Source: Leucogyrophana mollusca (Eukaryota; Basidiomycota; Agaricomycetes; Boletales). From it: a stretch of DNA of 64,000 nt. Below the pieces are notes generated by a model. It saw only the letters and a program-made list of their open reading frames with translations. It was not told the DNA's origin and ran no database searches. The stretch lies in assembly GCA_021014945.1 (NCBI GenBank), contig MU266477.1:1-64000 (forward strand), in the 5' to 3' direction. A program made the translations under genes and the position numbers. This document shows positions 45,122-57,313 of this stretch, piece after piece (position 1 is the first letter of the stretch; each line of letters begins with the position of its first letter).

Positions 45122-48058
45122 GGCACAGATGCTGTAGCAGTCAGAGGAGAGAGTGCAGAGAACTGGGCAGAAGAGGTCGAAAACTGAGGGGGCGTCATAG
45201 CTTGTAAGCTACCCATATATAATCAGCGCTTCTGTGCACACGGCAGCGGAGGCACCGCGGCTCTCGTAAAATTCGTTCCTGTGAGTATTCTGTCAGTAGA
45301 TAGCGATAAGCCGGGGGGAAGCCGGAGTTTATTTTGGTGGAGGTGGCGGGTCGATGGGTAACCGAACCGAGAAAAAGCTTGGAGTTGGAGCAAATCGGTG
45401 TGTCAGCCTCTGATAGCCTAGCGTAATGATCCAAAGTATCTCCTCCTTTTCTCGAATAGAATAATATACACAGAGCGATACATATCCTCTTACCAGCCTG
45501 CGCCATAGTAAACGTACAACCAACGTGCAGCGGCAACTTACCTTGAGCGCGATTGTGCTGGTATCAGCCTTGAAGCGAAGAGCGGCTGTACGGATCACAC
45601 CACATCGGTTTCCATTCTTGTCCCATCAAATTCAACAACGCCATGATCAAATTTGGTACGGCCACTTTGAAAACCATAATCAAAATCATGTGGCAGACGC
45701 CGAAGACGGGGAAGTCAGACATACATGTGCGACTCCATCATGTCTTCTCTTCCATTGAGCATGCTGCTGCAAAGTACCTTCGCCACGCGTTGTCGTCCTG
45801 ACAGGGCTTGCACGGCTGTGGTGCTGAGTAGGCTTGGTGTATACGTGATCGACAGCCCAATGGGAGCCTGTCACGGCTTGTCAGTGTGGCAGAGTGATAG
45901 GGCAACTTACATACATATCGCCCTGAATTCGACTGTACTTTGTTTTTGTAGGGGGTGCGTGCAATCAGTCCGATCAATCGGTACCTCAGCCTATAGGACT
46001 GCCGCCTGCGTGCGAGCAACAATGGCTACTTACATAAATACCCGCCGATATATCTGTGGGCTCCAAATTAACGTCCGCGCCGTTCGGGATATCTCATAGC
46101 CTCGAGTACTCCTTGTGTATGATGACCCCTCACTTTAGGAACTAACCATATGTCGCTGTCAGTTGGGCACAGAAGATAAACTACTTGCCGAAGCCGGGTA
46201 CTAGATTGCCTGATATCTGTTCGCTGAAGTCCGATCTGGCTTCGATTATCAACAGCTGGAAACGAGTACGAAGTGAGACTAGCCAGTTGGTGAAGGCCGA
46301 AAACAGGCTGCATACGATGGCTGAAGATCACAGGTAGTTGAGCTGAACACGTCGTGCAGTGATTTGCAACTTGGCCAACTAGCGCATGAAGGAATAAAAT
46401 CGAAGTCGAAGCTGGAGAGCTGGAAAAGCAAATCTATCCGCAGGATTGGTGAGGTCGCTTCTCTTCCTCGGAGACCTTGGGGGAGGGCACGAGACCGAAC
46501 CTTCGACGCGGCTATTTCCCCCAGCTATATCATCATAGTGGCGAGGAAAGCTATCCACCGAGAAGAGCCCGAGGGAAACGCGCATCATAGGACTCAAGCA
46601 CGAGGTGAGAGCTGGGCGACACCCAGTGGCCCATGTGAGCAAAGATCAGAGTAGTTTTTTTGGTCAAATAACACCACATGGAAGGCTATAGACTGCAACC
46701 CGGAAGGAGTCACGTCCCAAGCATCGTTGATTAAACAGCGCATTGAGACTGAAGCCTGAGATTCGAATTTCTGGGGGAAATCTCCTTTCGGCTGTAGGAG
46801 TTTGAGTCAAAGGAGGCACGGAAATTCCCGGCGCGTGTCAGTGGAGTCTGGACCCACTTGCTCGAGAGTTTCAACATGCCCACTGGGTCGCCAGCCAACA
46901 TCAGAGTCTGTGTCTGCAATGTGTCTGCGTATTAGCCACAGCTGAGATCTGAGATGCCGACGCCGGCGAGACGAGGATTACAACAGCGCCATTAACCAGC
47001 GTTTTGTTTACAGACATGCTTCAAATTTGGCTGCCCGAGGGCGATCCCCCGGCCTATACAATACGTTCCCAAGCATCGTAAGACCCAGCTACCTCCCCCC
47101 TGGGACGCGATGGTAGCGCTTAGGTGGTCGACCGCTATTTGGGAGTTCTTTCCCCGTCCTCAGGTTCGAGGGGCTTGACTTTGTGAGAGGTGTTCCAAGG
47201 TGAGCCTGACGCTTGTGAGTACTGGCCTATACGCATACTAAAGGCCACATTGCCCGACCTTTAGTGCGTGTACTACGTTGCACGCCTGCCAGAAATATTA
47301 TTACGTCTCCGCTTCCCCCGCATCGCACGGGATCTCCTTCTCCTGCTTGACTCTCTAGATGTCAAGCTACAGTCTAATTGTACCATCCCAAGATCCTGCG
47401 AGATCCCCTACTTATAGAATAAGGCGGACAAGGTGCGGGTCTGCACTCTGTGGCTTCTCGGCAAGTTTCCGGTACTTTCACCAAGGAGCATGTGACTTCT
47501 TGTCAATGGCAAGCTTAAGGTGAGCGATCGTGCTCCCCAGGGGAAAAGTTTACCGCTCTTATGTACACACAATATCACCAAATACGGCTTTGGAAAGTCA
47601 AGAGGATGATATCGGAGGTACTTGACGCGCGAGTTTGTCATAGGAAAGATCAGCGCCGCGCTTATGAACGATGTCAACTCCCATCCTCTGATCGTTCGAA
47701 CTTTCAACATTCATATATTCATACTCGGACGACCCAAGTGGTCTTCTTGGTTTCGAGTTGCCCTGGTCTACACCCGACGCGCTGAATGACTCGTTTCAAA
47801 GCCCAGACAACCTCGAAAAAATGACATCACAGCAGAGAAAAAGACTTGTCGACTCCTTCGAATAATCTAGGCTCCCTGCTATTAATTAGATCGCCCCCCC
47901 CGCAAGACTAATTCAATTGAATAGTTACGGCGGGGCGAGTAAGCCTTTCGTTTTCCAGTTCCCCGCCTGGCTCTGCATCATCCTGGGCCTTATAACAATG
48001 ACCAACCACGGCACACCGACATTTCACTTCAGCATCATCCGCCCCATATTTGTCGAGC
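45122..48058. other. Long stretch with no assignable gene
   Basis: Minus-strand pieces between 45560 and 46100 look exon-like (VPIDRTDCTHPLQKQSTVEF, IGLSITYTPSLLSTTAVQAL) with plausible introns, but they match nothing I know and frames break. The stretch 46360-46650 is open on both strands without recognisable content. From 46950 to 47900 no coding signal is convincing. A decayed intron-rich gene on the minus strand near 45.5-46.1 kb is possible. Confidence 0.4.
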
Positions 48059-49339
48059 ATGGACAGACAGCTGAGTACCGTCTCGAGTACGTCTCGTCTG
48101 GTACTCTTCCCTGGTAGAACTGACAAAGCACAGTGAGTGCTCTGACCTTTCTATCCTGGGAGTTGTGCACGACGTTCGACAATGAGGTTAATTATATCTG
48201 GAGGTGCGTACGCGTCGATTATCATCAGCTGCTGCTTGGTTTTGATGCTGGTGTTCGAGCAGTAAATCCTACAAGTCATCAGTAAAGTGGCTGTTCCTGC
48301 TAACAAGATATATCGGGTTGGGTTCACTTGTGTGCGTCTTACTCCTGAATATTCCTGCCCGCGATATAGCGCTGGAGCAGTTGGCGGTTTTACAGCACGA
48401 ACATTTCGATGTCCATCAGCGGTGGCCGCCCACCACTCAGTTGCTGGGGGTTCCTCACTTTACAGATATCCGTGATGCAAACTATTATTACCCTAGTTGA
48501 ACTCACTCTCGTAGTACGAGGTATGTGTCAAAGTCCAGCTCCTCGTTGCATACTCGCTTAATATGACGTTCAGTAGTCGCGCTTTACAACCAGAACCATC
48601 GATTGAGGGCTATTCTCCTTTTCCTAGTCATCGGTGGAACAATATTTTCAATGATCGGCTTCGCCACATCCGTGCACAAAACAGAATTCGATGCAATGTG
48701 TGTGATTACGCACGTCGCCCCCGCTGCCGTTTATGGGTCAGCGAATTGGTTTTATCATCGTGGTCGACATTAACAACATTGCATACAATCAGCTTCACTT
48801 TTATCGTCACCGAGTTCATCCTATTGGTTTTGACTTTAGCAAAATGTGTGCATTACCTCTACATCACAGCCCGGCGTGCCCCTCTCATCGAATTGATGAT
48901 CCGGGATGGCACCATGACGTTCTTGGCTACTATCTGTTGAGTCATCCTTGCTTGACCCAGTATCGCATTTTGAACAACGCGTGTAGTGGTGGTGGTACCA
49001 ACCGCTATTCTACTCACGGCCACTCACGGTGCATTCATTGCAATGATAGAGCCGTACGTCATATCTCATCTCCGGCCGCTCTGCTCATAGATATAACAAT
49101 TTACAGCTGGTTCATTGCTGTGTACTCTTGCGCGGTAAGATATGCCCTTCTCCTATCGGAGGACCGCTGTAACTAAAACCTAGGGTTGCCGAGTGATCCT
49201 CAATATGCAACTGCTGACCTTGCCCTGTAACGAACCGCGCGCTGGACAAACTCTGCCCATAATAACCTCTGAGATATCCATCGAGACACCGATTCCAGGC
49301 GCAAATGGTGAACTTCATCAAGTGGATGTGGTTGCTTGA
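48059..49339 (+). CDS. DUF6533 membrane protein B
   Basis: A proposed start at 48059 (MDRQLSTVSST) is followed after a short intron by SALTFLSWELCTTFDNEVNY and IWR, then, across an intron ending at 48270, SKSYKSSVKWLFLLTRYIGL: the two N-terminal signature blocks of DUF6533. Later pieces are QISVMQTIITLVELTLVVR, ALYNQNHRLRAILLFLVIGG, FIVTEFILLVLTLAKCVHYL, the IRDGTMTFLAT motif, HGAFIAMIEP, WFIAVYSCA and GCRVILNMQLL with a hydrophilic tail ending at TGA 49337-49339. It shares the intron pattern and the SKSY/RYIGLG phrases with DUF6533-C. The exon between 48310 and 48470 is uncertain, so an internal lesion cannot be excluded. Function of the family is unknown. Confidence 0.65.
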
Positions 49340-50005
49340 CATGTTTCTCTTGTCCAGTAATAATATTATGCGAAGTCCTTGAAACTAGATAACGTTTTAG
49401 TAACAGTTGTCGGACTGGCGTCTAGCACTCAGAGCATTGAACAGTATAAACAGCATTGCGATCCGTAAATGCCATGCCCTGCTGTCGCGGGCTTGAAAGA
49501 TTCTCCAGCTCAATCTTCTGCCGGAACAAACCTCGGCGACTACCGACCTCTGCTGACCAATGAGTCGGCTGCTCTCTCTGATCGCGTGCATCTACGTATA
49601 CGTGCATCTTGGCCGAATGGCTGAATCTTTCGTTCTTCTCGCCCTGAAATGATGGGCTCTGTCAAGTCAGTCTCGAAGGGAATTTTTGTGGGCGATATGG
49701 CGAAGCTGGGCAAGGAAATCCGCTGAAACAGACAGAATTGACAACACCATGCCACTGGGACTCTCCTACCGCCATTTCAAGTTGCGAATCGCCATTTTCG
49801 TAGAAAGGATACTATGGGTGTGGATAAACCGTTGGCGCTTGATTCTGGTTAGAGGCACATGGCGAGGGCCTTTTATTCACCGACGGGCGTCTCTCAGAAA
49901 CATTGTGATCGTATACCACGCGGTGAGTCAACCTCCCTCGAAGAATTTGGCGTCTACAATCATTGAGTGCTTACAAAAAGGTATCCAACCGAGAAGCACG
50001 TCTCC
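49340..50005. other. Between DUF6533-B and WD40-2
   Basis: A plus-strand frame at 49686-50009 is open but without recognisable content and runs into the WD40-2 5' region in another frame. No TATA box stands out. Confidence 0.4.
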
Positions 50006-51899
50006 ATGATGATCTCATCCAGGACGTCGGAGTTGCGCTCAACCGCATCGAGTTCAGCGACAACTTCCAGTGCGGAACTAGGGCAGCTTTGCACCTGGAT
50101 ATTTAAGGGGCACACAGGCTTTGTCTCATCTATTGCCTACACTCCTGATAGCCTCTGTATTGTGAGCGGCTCTAAGGACAACACCATCCGCATCTGGAAT
50201 GCCGAGACAGGTAGAGCTGTGGGTTCGCCAATCCTGGGACACAATGACCAAGTCAGCGCTGTAGCCATCACTCCCGATGGCGCAAAGATTGTAAGCGGAT
50301 CGCATGATTACACTGTGCGCGTATGGGATCTCAAAACCAGAGATCTCGTACACACCCTTGAAGCCTTGGGATACGTCTACTCGCTGGCCATCTCCTTCGA
50401 CAACAATAGCCGCCAAGTCATCCACGGTTCGACTAACCGCACCATCTGTATGTGGGACCTCGACACTGGTCATTCTATAGCCGAACAGGTGGGAGAACTA
50501 GGTGACACCACGTATTTCGCGGCAGCGTGGTCTGCAGATGCAAAGAAGATCGCTAGGAGCACATCTGACGATTCCGTGATTGTGTCCGATGCGGCGAACG
50601 GGCGTCTCATAGCGGGGCCTTTCCAATTGGAGAGTCATTGCTACTCGATTGCTGTCCCTCGTGGGGGCCATCAGATCGTATGCGGTGATGGCGATGGAAG
50701 GATATGGATTCAAGATTCGCAGAATAGCCGCTCCGCTATAGAGCCATTTGTTGCCCACGATAGTTTGATCTGGTCTCTGGCGGTGTCATCGGACGGCAAG
50801 AGGATTGTCACAGGCTCGGGCGATGATACTGTATGCATCTGGGACGCAACCACAAGCCAATTGATTGCTGGTCCATTTGAAGACCATGCTGGCGAAGTTT
50901 ATTGCGTCGATTACTCTCCAAACGGCAAATCTGTGGCGAGTGGATCTGGCGATAACACGATCCGGGTTTGGGATGTGGAAGCTGCAATTGCAGAGTTCGA
51001 AGAGGCGAATAAGTCAAGTGAGCCTGACAGTACTGTCAGCGTAAGTGAAATTCCTACCCAACAGGCACCGAATCTTTTGCTGAGCACCACCTTTACCAGA
51101 ACGAGCGCCCCGAGAAGCGCCCCGTTCTGTCGTGGCAGTGAGTTCCGATTGGCCACAGACTGTTGGTTCAGGAACACACTTATAATGAACCCTAGTCTCA
51201 CCCGGCACGTCAGCATACTGGCTCGCTGAGTTCCTCGATCCTCAATGTGAGTTTATCGACAGTCCAAATTGACATGCAGTTACTAAAAGGCTTTCTTCAG
51301 TTACCTGCCACTGTTCCCGAGCAGTCTGCAAGCAGTAATTGCGCTGAAAACTATGCAAGCATGTTTGAGGTCTGTCACAGATTGCGTTTAGCCCGAGGCG
51401 GGCGATAACATGACATTGTTCACCCGAAATTGCTTCACAGCTAAGCACTGACGACCAGCACATCCCCGGCCCCGCCACTACAGCAGAAAAACCTTTAGCT
51501 GGAAACGCGATGACAGACCCATCACCGACTGGTAGTGAGCGAACCGGCTTTCTCGCGCGGATGTGGGCGCGTCTTCGTCGCAAGACCCTTCCAACCTCTA
51601 AGGCAGCCTCAGAGGCATCAAAACCATCCATTGCACCTCAGGCTCCCAACATCGCCCTTGGAAAGGCTGATGAGGTGCGTGTTATATGCAAAGTGGGCTG
51701 TTCTGTCCTGAATTCATTTCCCTCTCAGCGATTGTACGCTGCCCGGTACAAAGACAGGAGAAATAGAGGTGATCCCCGCCAAATACTACGAGGTGGGCCG
51801 AGAACAACAGCGGACACCGCTAGCGATAGTTCGTCGGATTCGGATGAGTCGGTGGATTGGTTGGACTATGTGTGTTTTTGCATGTGTTGCTCAAGATAG
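50006..51899 (+). CDS. WD40-2: seven-bladed WD40 protein with Cys-cluster tail
   Basis: The main exon 50006-51017 starts MMISSRTSELRSTASSS and carries seven WD repeats (GHTGFVSSIAYTPDS, NTIRIWN, YTVRVWD, TICMWD, GRIWIQD, TVCIWD, NTIRVWD). Small tail exons follow as in WD40-1: 51100-51137 (RAPREAPRSVVA), 51214-51246 (HTGSLSSSILN), one from 51301 (LPATVPEQSAS) whose donor I cannot fix, one of about 51495-51674 ending GKADE, and 51729-51899. The last exon reads RLYAARYKDRRNRGDPRQ, a Ser-Asp run, then DWLDYVCFCMC and a stop. It lacks the LPITATTAVEP exon present in WD40-1. Both genes thus share exon order and an ultraconserved final exon although the propellers differ more. The ATG is chosen because the frame upstream has no better one. 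Confidence 0.8.
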
Positions 51900-52419
51900 C
51901 ATCCGCAGGTGAGTTGGTCTTCATTTCTCATTCGCTGTGACTGAAACTCTGAGTACGTATCAGCTTCATGTTTTTACTTTTCGAGATATGTTTGTGCAAT
52001 TAAGTGACGTCAGTAGGTGCATGTGATCCTTATGTGTTTTCCTCTATGATCATGCCCTCACGCTTCGTCACGTTGATATTGTTGGACAATATATTTGAGA
52101 CTTAGGGGGCGCGTTCTCTCCCCCCGATTTCACGACTGACCCATATAGGATCCACATCTCAGAAGCTGAAGGAGGCATGGCCTCTTCTGTTACTTTAGAT
52201 CTCAACTTCGTCACTGCCCTTTCGTAAGCTGTAGACCCTCGGTTTCCCTACAGGAACCTGCAGGGAATCACGTGGCCGAATATCGCCTTCATTCACCGTG
52301 GCCGCGACTTCAAACTCCTGTAGACTTTGGATGCTAAATAGGATCAGTGACCGTGCATCGATATCCTCGCCTCTGCCAGATCACTCTACAGACTGTGCCA
52401 CTTTACTGACAACCAGAAT
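51900..52419. other. Intergenic, no gene seen
   Basis: WD40-2 3' flank, then unrecognised sequence. The inverted NLR relic fades out on the right of this interval. Confidence 0.4.
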
Positions 52420-53514
52420 GTCATCTACCGACGACCGATGGCTTCTGCAATGCGATCTGCGCCGGATGCGTCGAATGAATGTGTCGAATGTTATTTGTAA
52501 CGCATCGATGTTATCGAGCCTGACGAAGAACCGGCGACCTTGAGATTGAGCGAAGATTGAGTCCTCGTTCATGATCGTTTTTGCGATGCTGCTCTTCCCG
52601 ATTCCGCCCGGACCGACAAGAACGACATGCTGGAGGCCAAGGCTTTCTACCGCACCTCGAACGAGGTCGTCTCGCCTGAAAAACATCGAAGGTCGCCCAG
52701 GTGGTGGCTCATGATCGGGCTCGCCGCTCACACGGCCATAAGGAGTGAATTAGGAAAAATGCGGGACAAACTCACGACTCCATCTCTGTGCCCGCCTTCG
52801 ACATCCATTCGCTGTTACTTATTTTCATGTCTATGGGCATGATCAACTCGTGCTGGGGGTGAAATTAGCAAACGTCAAGAGGTCCCATAGGCTGTCGTAC
52901 GCACATCCCATATCTGCAGAAATGAATCCAGTTGCTCTTTCCAGTCCCGATGCTCTCCCGATCTACTGACGCTGTCAAAAACCGATAACGGAGTTTACGT
53001 TGCTCTTTTTCCTTCTCTATCCGATTGACGAAGCTGTGTCGTTTATAGGAGCCTACCTGGGTCTACGACTGTAAAAATCCTTACCTCTTCAGTTCAACCA
53101 GAGCTTCGACAAAGTTTGGATCGATGTCGGCTTCGGATCTTCCATCAGTTGTCCGCTTGATAGACCTGGCTATCCTATGGCACCGACTGATGAGTTCGGC
53201 AAAGTCGTCTTTGTTTTGCAAAGTATTCTGCGACTAGGTCAGGTGTGGAAGAGAACATAGCCATAGACATACTTTTACGATCGTGAGGATACTGCTTGAC
53301 GTCGAAAGAACGCCCTTGGCTATGTCAATAGGGACAAGATCTTTGGTGCTGTCCAGGACCACTATCACACTGGATAAAGCGGCTAAGGTGTTGTCGTGAC
53401 TTTGGGTCTCTAGTGTGGATGATTTTGAGGAGGTCTTAGTCTGTGGGACCTATCATTTACAGCGTAGAAGGTCGATACACCGCGTACCTTTCCCCACCAT
53501 CTAAACCAAGGCAT
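52420..53514 (-). pseudogene. Inverted NLR relic: N-domain and P-loop only
   Basis: On the minus strand the micro-exon (MPWFRWWGK, 53514-53488), remnants of exons 2 to 5 and the start of exon 6 follow in order. Exon 6 has MFFRRDDLVRGAVESL, Walker A GPGGIGKSS and DALQITFDTFIRRI. After that a deletion of about 150 bases near 52465 joins the sequence to ADRIAEAI-coding DNA and similarity ends. Exon 4 has lost one base near 52950 (GESIG then out of frame). Exon 5 is closest to NLR-3 (cacgagttgatcatg). The Walker B and TPR regions are gone, so no functional receptor can be made. Confidence 0.8.
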
Positions 53515-53899
53515 CTTTGCGCTTGAGCGTGAGCGTCCAAAAAGTAGAGATGGCATGGACGAGGGATTGGGATTGAGGTGTGTGTTACGACGAGGGCTCG
53601 CCTTCAAGAGCAGGATTTGGACACATAATCCATGCGCTTGCCTGGTGTTGCATGCAGGACTTGCTTTTGTGTGTTTTCCTCGTGGCAATCAACATGCAGA
53701 GATCGCTTATGTTTCATTTCGATGGTATGTCGGCACAGCACGAGAAGCATCAGCCCCCATAGAGTTAGCGTGTCGCTGTCAGTACATAACCCCTTCCGGC
53801 CAAATTGATCCAACAAGGAGCAGGTCGGGCGGGAAGTTCCAGCGAGAATGCAGCACACGGGTAGCTGGATGGTTTGGGGGCACCGATCGCGTCTAGTAG
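53515..53899. other. Former NLR upstream region, now without gene
   Basis: Bases 53530-53650 (minus strand) match 33020-33118 upstream of the NLR 5' scrap. The CATGTG/TATA block of the other NLRs is not recognisable. No coding segment is seen. Confidence 0.4.
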
Positions 53900-54070
53900 A
53901 AAACGAGAGTCCGAAAATGCCGCAGCAGCATCAACGTCGCCACCAGCCCCATCCCCTCATCAAATGTCCCACCCGCAACGCCGCCTCCGCCCTCCAGCGC
54001 ACGAGGACTGAATAATCTCGCGAGGAGGTGCGCATGCGCAGGCCATCTCCGCTGTACTTGTACTGCAGTT
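53900..54070 (+). pseudogene. Relic of the orphan gene, exon 1 middle
   Basis: The plus strand at 53913-54000 reads RKCRSSINVATSPI and then, out of frame, DNA matching the NAASALQRT part of the orphan gene (cccgcaa-gccgcctccgccctccagcgcacg). The orientation is opposite to the intact gene. Start and second exon are missing. Confidence 0.6.
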
Positions 54071-54199
54071 GGTTTAGAACACCATACCTGAGAACATGGT
54101 GGGTGGTGGGTGGCCAGGTTACCACTCCAACGGGGGCGCACAATATCCTGACCGAGAATAGATCTTATCAGTACAAAGAAATCATGACATGACTTGTGG

Positions 54200-54640
54200 A
54201 TGGATGTCCGCCCATCTTTTAGGCACCTGGCGGGTGTCCCTGTCTCCCATAGCCAGCGATAGCCCCCCATATTTCACACCAGGGACTTTCTCCCATGGAC
54301 AGGTTGGGCCAGGAGGTCCGAACGTGAGTAAGCGGTATAAAGAAGCGGGAACGATCATGAGCAGTCGCACAAAGGCGTGATAGCAGCTCGAACTTCGTGG
54401 AAGAGAGTGATGGCGAATGTGTGTGTTTGCGACGGGCCTACGGAGGTAGAATAGCTGGACTGCGTGGTGTTGAGCTTGAGGGTGCGACGAACTGGGCTTG
54501 GGAATCAAGGTGTCAGCTGTCAGGACACAAGAAAGTGACTCGTTGGTTTGTCGATACCCCGTTGGCGTTGGTCTGATCCCCTCCTAAGGCCGCTTCTGCA
54601 CGAGATGTCGCCCACGACAAGTGAACATCCAGAGCAAGGT
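54200..54640 (-). repeat. Inverted duplicate of 59440-59830
   Basis: Read on the minus strand this matches 59440-59830 in order: cttaggagggg, accaacgagtcac, accacgcagtccagctattctacc, ctgctatcacgcctttg, tgttcggacctcctggc, gggagaaagtccctgg and gtgaaatatggg. A minus-strand frame here is open for 108 codons (ending HPQVMS), whereas the other copy keeps only part of it. The content is unidentified. Confidence 0.6.
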
Positions 54641-55589
54641 GAAGGCAAGAACGGACGGGAGCCGAGCGCCCAGTTATTCGGCATCGAGCACAGAAGGAGA
54701 TCCCCACTAGTACTCTCCTCGTTTCAATACTATCACCAACCCCAATGACTTGCTTCACATCTGTAGTCTATTTATCCTTGGCGCTTCGGATAGGTGATGA
54801 AGCGGCGGGAGATGATGTTGTTGGTCGCTGTTGTCGTGTTTGAGGTGGAAGTGGGGAATGCTGCGCAAAAGCCGCCTTTTCCGCCAGCGCACCCATCTCT
54901 AAAAAGTGCGAGATCCATTCAAACATCTCCTCATGTACAAATGTGCGTCATACCGTGTCCGCTCCAGCACGTTGATCATATACGTCTATCTTCCACGTCC
55001 CCTCCCTCGCCCGCCCACACATCCGAAAGGCCCGCTTTCCCCACTACGTCCTGCGCAGTCCCTCAATGTCATGCCTGATGCCTCCACGTCAATACCCGCG
55101 GCGGACGATACGCATTAGCGGTGACATGTTTTCAAGGGGAACGTGAAAGCAAAGGGAGACAAGCCATGCGCCTTCGTGAATATACCTCCCCGGTGAGCTG
55201 ATGTTCAATGTAGTCCTTTGCATACCTTTTTGACAGATCAGCGATGCCGATGACACCCGTTTCTTTCATTATCAGGTGTTTTATTGATGCCACTCGTCAC
55301 GATCGCCTTCCGAAGTCACATCATCGCGCCCTCGTGATATCTACATCGACGGCGACCTCAAGTGCGACAACCTACATCGACCCGCTCCACCTCGCGATCT
55401 TCACCTCAGGATCCCATCAGGTACCAACCCCGTGAGTAGCTCTTCCTACGCCCATTAGCAAACCAGTTCCGGTGTCCCCTCGAATGCGAGCTTTGCCCAT
55501 CACACCGACGAGTCCCACATACCGTCCTTGCGAGTGCGACCTATACTACCCCATCACGTGCACTCCGGACATTCGATTGGATGCGCTCT
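54641..55589. other. Intergenic, no gene assigned
   Basis: A plus-strand frame at 54794-55078 begins with a hydrophobic run (MLLVAVVVFEVEV) but the rest is low-complexity and unlike any secreted protein I know. Elsewhere nothing is seen. Confidence 0.35.
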
Positions 55590-56490
55590 ACGATAACTCA
55601 CGACTTGGCAGTTTCGAAGCCTCCCTGCGTTTGCCCACTTGGGGTTACGCGCCACCGAGCATACTCCATCAACTGGTGCCCGATGTCCGACTGTCGGCGG
55701 CATCGAGATCTCCGTCTGATTCGCGTAATTGATCTATGTCCAAACATAGTGGGTGGATCCATGTCTCGGAGTCAGCTTTCCTTTTCCCGTGAAAAACGGA
55801 GGTCCGGGTCTGAACGTACCCAGGCAGTCCCCGCCCCAAGCGCATGCGCGACCCGGATCCCGTGGTTAACGTCCTGCTCGACGACAGAAGCAGCAAGACC
55901 ATATGATGTGTCGTTTGCCGGTTCGTGGACCTATGTGTACTGTTGCCGCTTGTCCCTTGCTCGGGGCGATGTACTCCATGATGCAAAGATATAGATTCGA
56001 GATGCAGAGGATGGACGACCGATCTCGGAGTCGCTGGAGGGACATCAGATGGAGTGTGCGCTCTCGCGCTGTCTCCGGATGGCTGAAGGATAGCCAGCGG
56101 CTCCAAAAATTGGACGATACGTGTCTGGGACGCTACCACTGCTCAGCTCGTTGCTGGTCTCTTCGGGGATCATTTGAGCTATGTCTACCGCATGGCGTAT
56201 TCCTCAAGGGACAATTTGTCGCAAACGTATCTGCAGACCATACGATCCGTAGGAAAATCAGGGAAATCTGACACGCAACTCCCGTGTTGTGAGTGAACGC
56301 CTCTTTTATTGGTTCTTCCGATGACCAGGAATATTATAGGTCCAAGCACCGTCCACCCTTCCTCCGATGGTAAACAGCCTATCCGGATGCCTTCGCTGGA
56401 CCAACGTCAACCAACTTTGCAGACCGAAGGGACAGAACGCCGAACTCACTCGCTGGGCTCATCCACTCTCGATGTCAGTCTACGTCCGGT
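55590..56490 (+). pseudogene. WD40-repeat gene relic
   Basis: Two adjacent blades can be read across shifts near 56065-56190: CALALSPDG, RIASGS, TIRVWDATTAQLVAGLFGDH and LSYVYRMAYSS. Upstream, HSINWCP near 55665 fits the start of an earlier blade. After an intron-like stretch, the 3' part (gtccaagcaccgtccaccc, then the exon ending SSTLDV at about 56475) matches the inverted fragment at 9778-10120. Multiple stops are present. Confidence 0.65.
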
Positions 56491-56494
56491 GTAA

Positions 56495-56968
56495 ATGGCG
56501 ATACTGCTGATCAGCAACATCGTGGAAGATGGAGAGGTTGGCGACTGCGCCGAAGAGGACGTGGACATACTGGTTGAGAACGTGATTTTTTGGCTTATCG
56601 TGGCGACATCTCCTACCTGGCTCGCTATCCCTGCCGCAACACCTGGACCAGGCCCTCCAAAGGCGAAGTGTTTCGGAACAGGTTTGAAACAGCTGAACGA
56701 TGGATACTTTTACGTTCCGACATCCTTCATCGAAGCTACCTTCGATGCCTTTTTCTACACCAAACGCACCCGCACTGTTACTGTCTTTCATTGTGCAGAC
56801 GGGAAAGAACATGACGTTAATTTCGGTGGACTAGAATTTTCGGAGAAGCCAGGTGTCGAGAAGGCGTCCGTCGGTGTCATACCGGGAGAAATACATAATT
56901 CAAGATGCGTCTGGATGTGGACCCCCGTCAAGGGACGTTATGTTCTCGAATTTCCATGTGATCCTTAG
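56495..56968 (+). CDS. Orphan ORF, 157 aa
   Basis: An uninterrupted frame starts MAILLISNIVEDGEV and ends EFPCDP. The C-terminal 100 residues look like real globular coding sequence: KCFGTGLKQLNDGYFYVP, TRTVTVFHCADGKEHDVNF, GVEKASVGVIPGEIHNSR, CVWMWTPVKGRYVLEF, with alternating hydrophobic beta-like pattern and several aromatic residues. The N-terminal 45 residues are weak and may be intron or flank; a GT-AG intron upstream of about 56660 is possible. I do not recognise the family. It lies between a WD40 relic and DUF6533-C and has no paralogue in the window. Confidence 0.45.
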   Translation: MAILLISNIVEDGEVGDCAEEDVDILVENVIFWLIVATSPTWLAIPAATPGPGPPKAKCFGTGLKQLNDGYFYVPTSFIEATFDAFFYTKRTRTVTVFHCADGKEHDVNFGGLEFSEKPGVEKASVGVIPGEIHNSRCVWMWTPVKGRYVLEFPCDP

Positions 56969-57313
56969 GTTTTCTCGGGCGAAGGCGCGAAATTATGGTC
57001 ATTCCTATAGCCAATGCTATCTCTCAGCATTAATTCATTGTCGTCATATGACAAGTGCCAATCACTTCATTCAATTCAATCCAAGCAATTTCGGGTGCAG
57101 TCCACCATGCTTGCGTTATGCCGAGGCCAAGCTGCCACCGCGTCGTTCCCTGGCGACCCATTTGGCAAGACATTCCCGAACCCTGGAGGTTATAAGGGGG
57201 ACTCAAGAATATGATGACACAAAAATCACATAAAGAAGCACCCGTATAAGAAACAGCCCGAAAAACTTTGCTGACGATGCAGTGGATGACTACCCACCAT
57301 ATCTACGACGGCA
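56969..57313. other. Intergenic before DUF6533-C
   Basis: No coding segment is convincing. The stretch should contain the DUF6533-C promoter; no clear TATA box is seen. Confidence 0.4.

Noticed and set aside
45560..46100. A second transporter gene next to the permease
   Set aside because: Some minus-strand pieces are hydrophobic and exon-like, but none carries a recognisable family motif and the frames do not join.
49590..49660. A tRNA-like phrase (ggccgaatggctgaatc)
   Set aside because: It does not extend into a cloverleaf; there is no matching T-arm or acceptor stem nearby.
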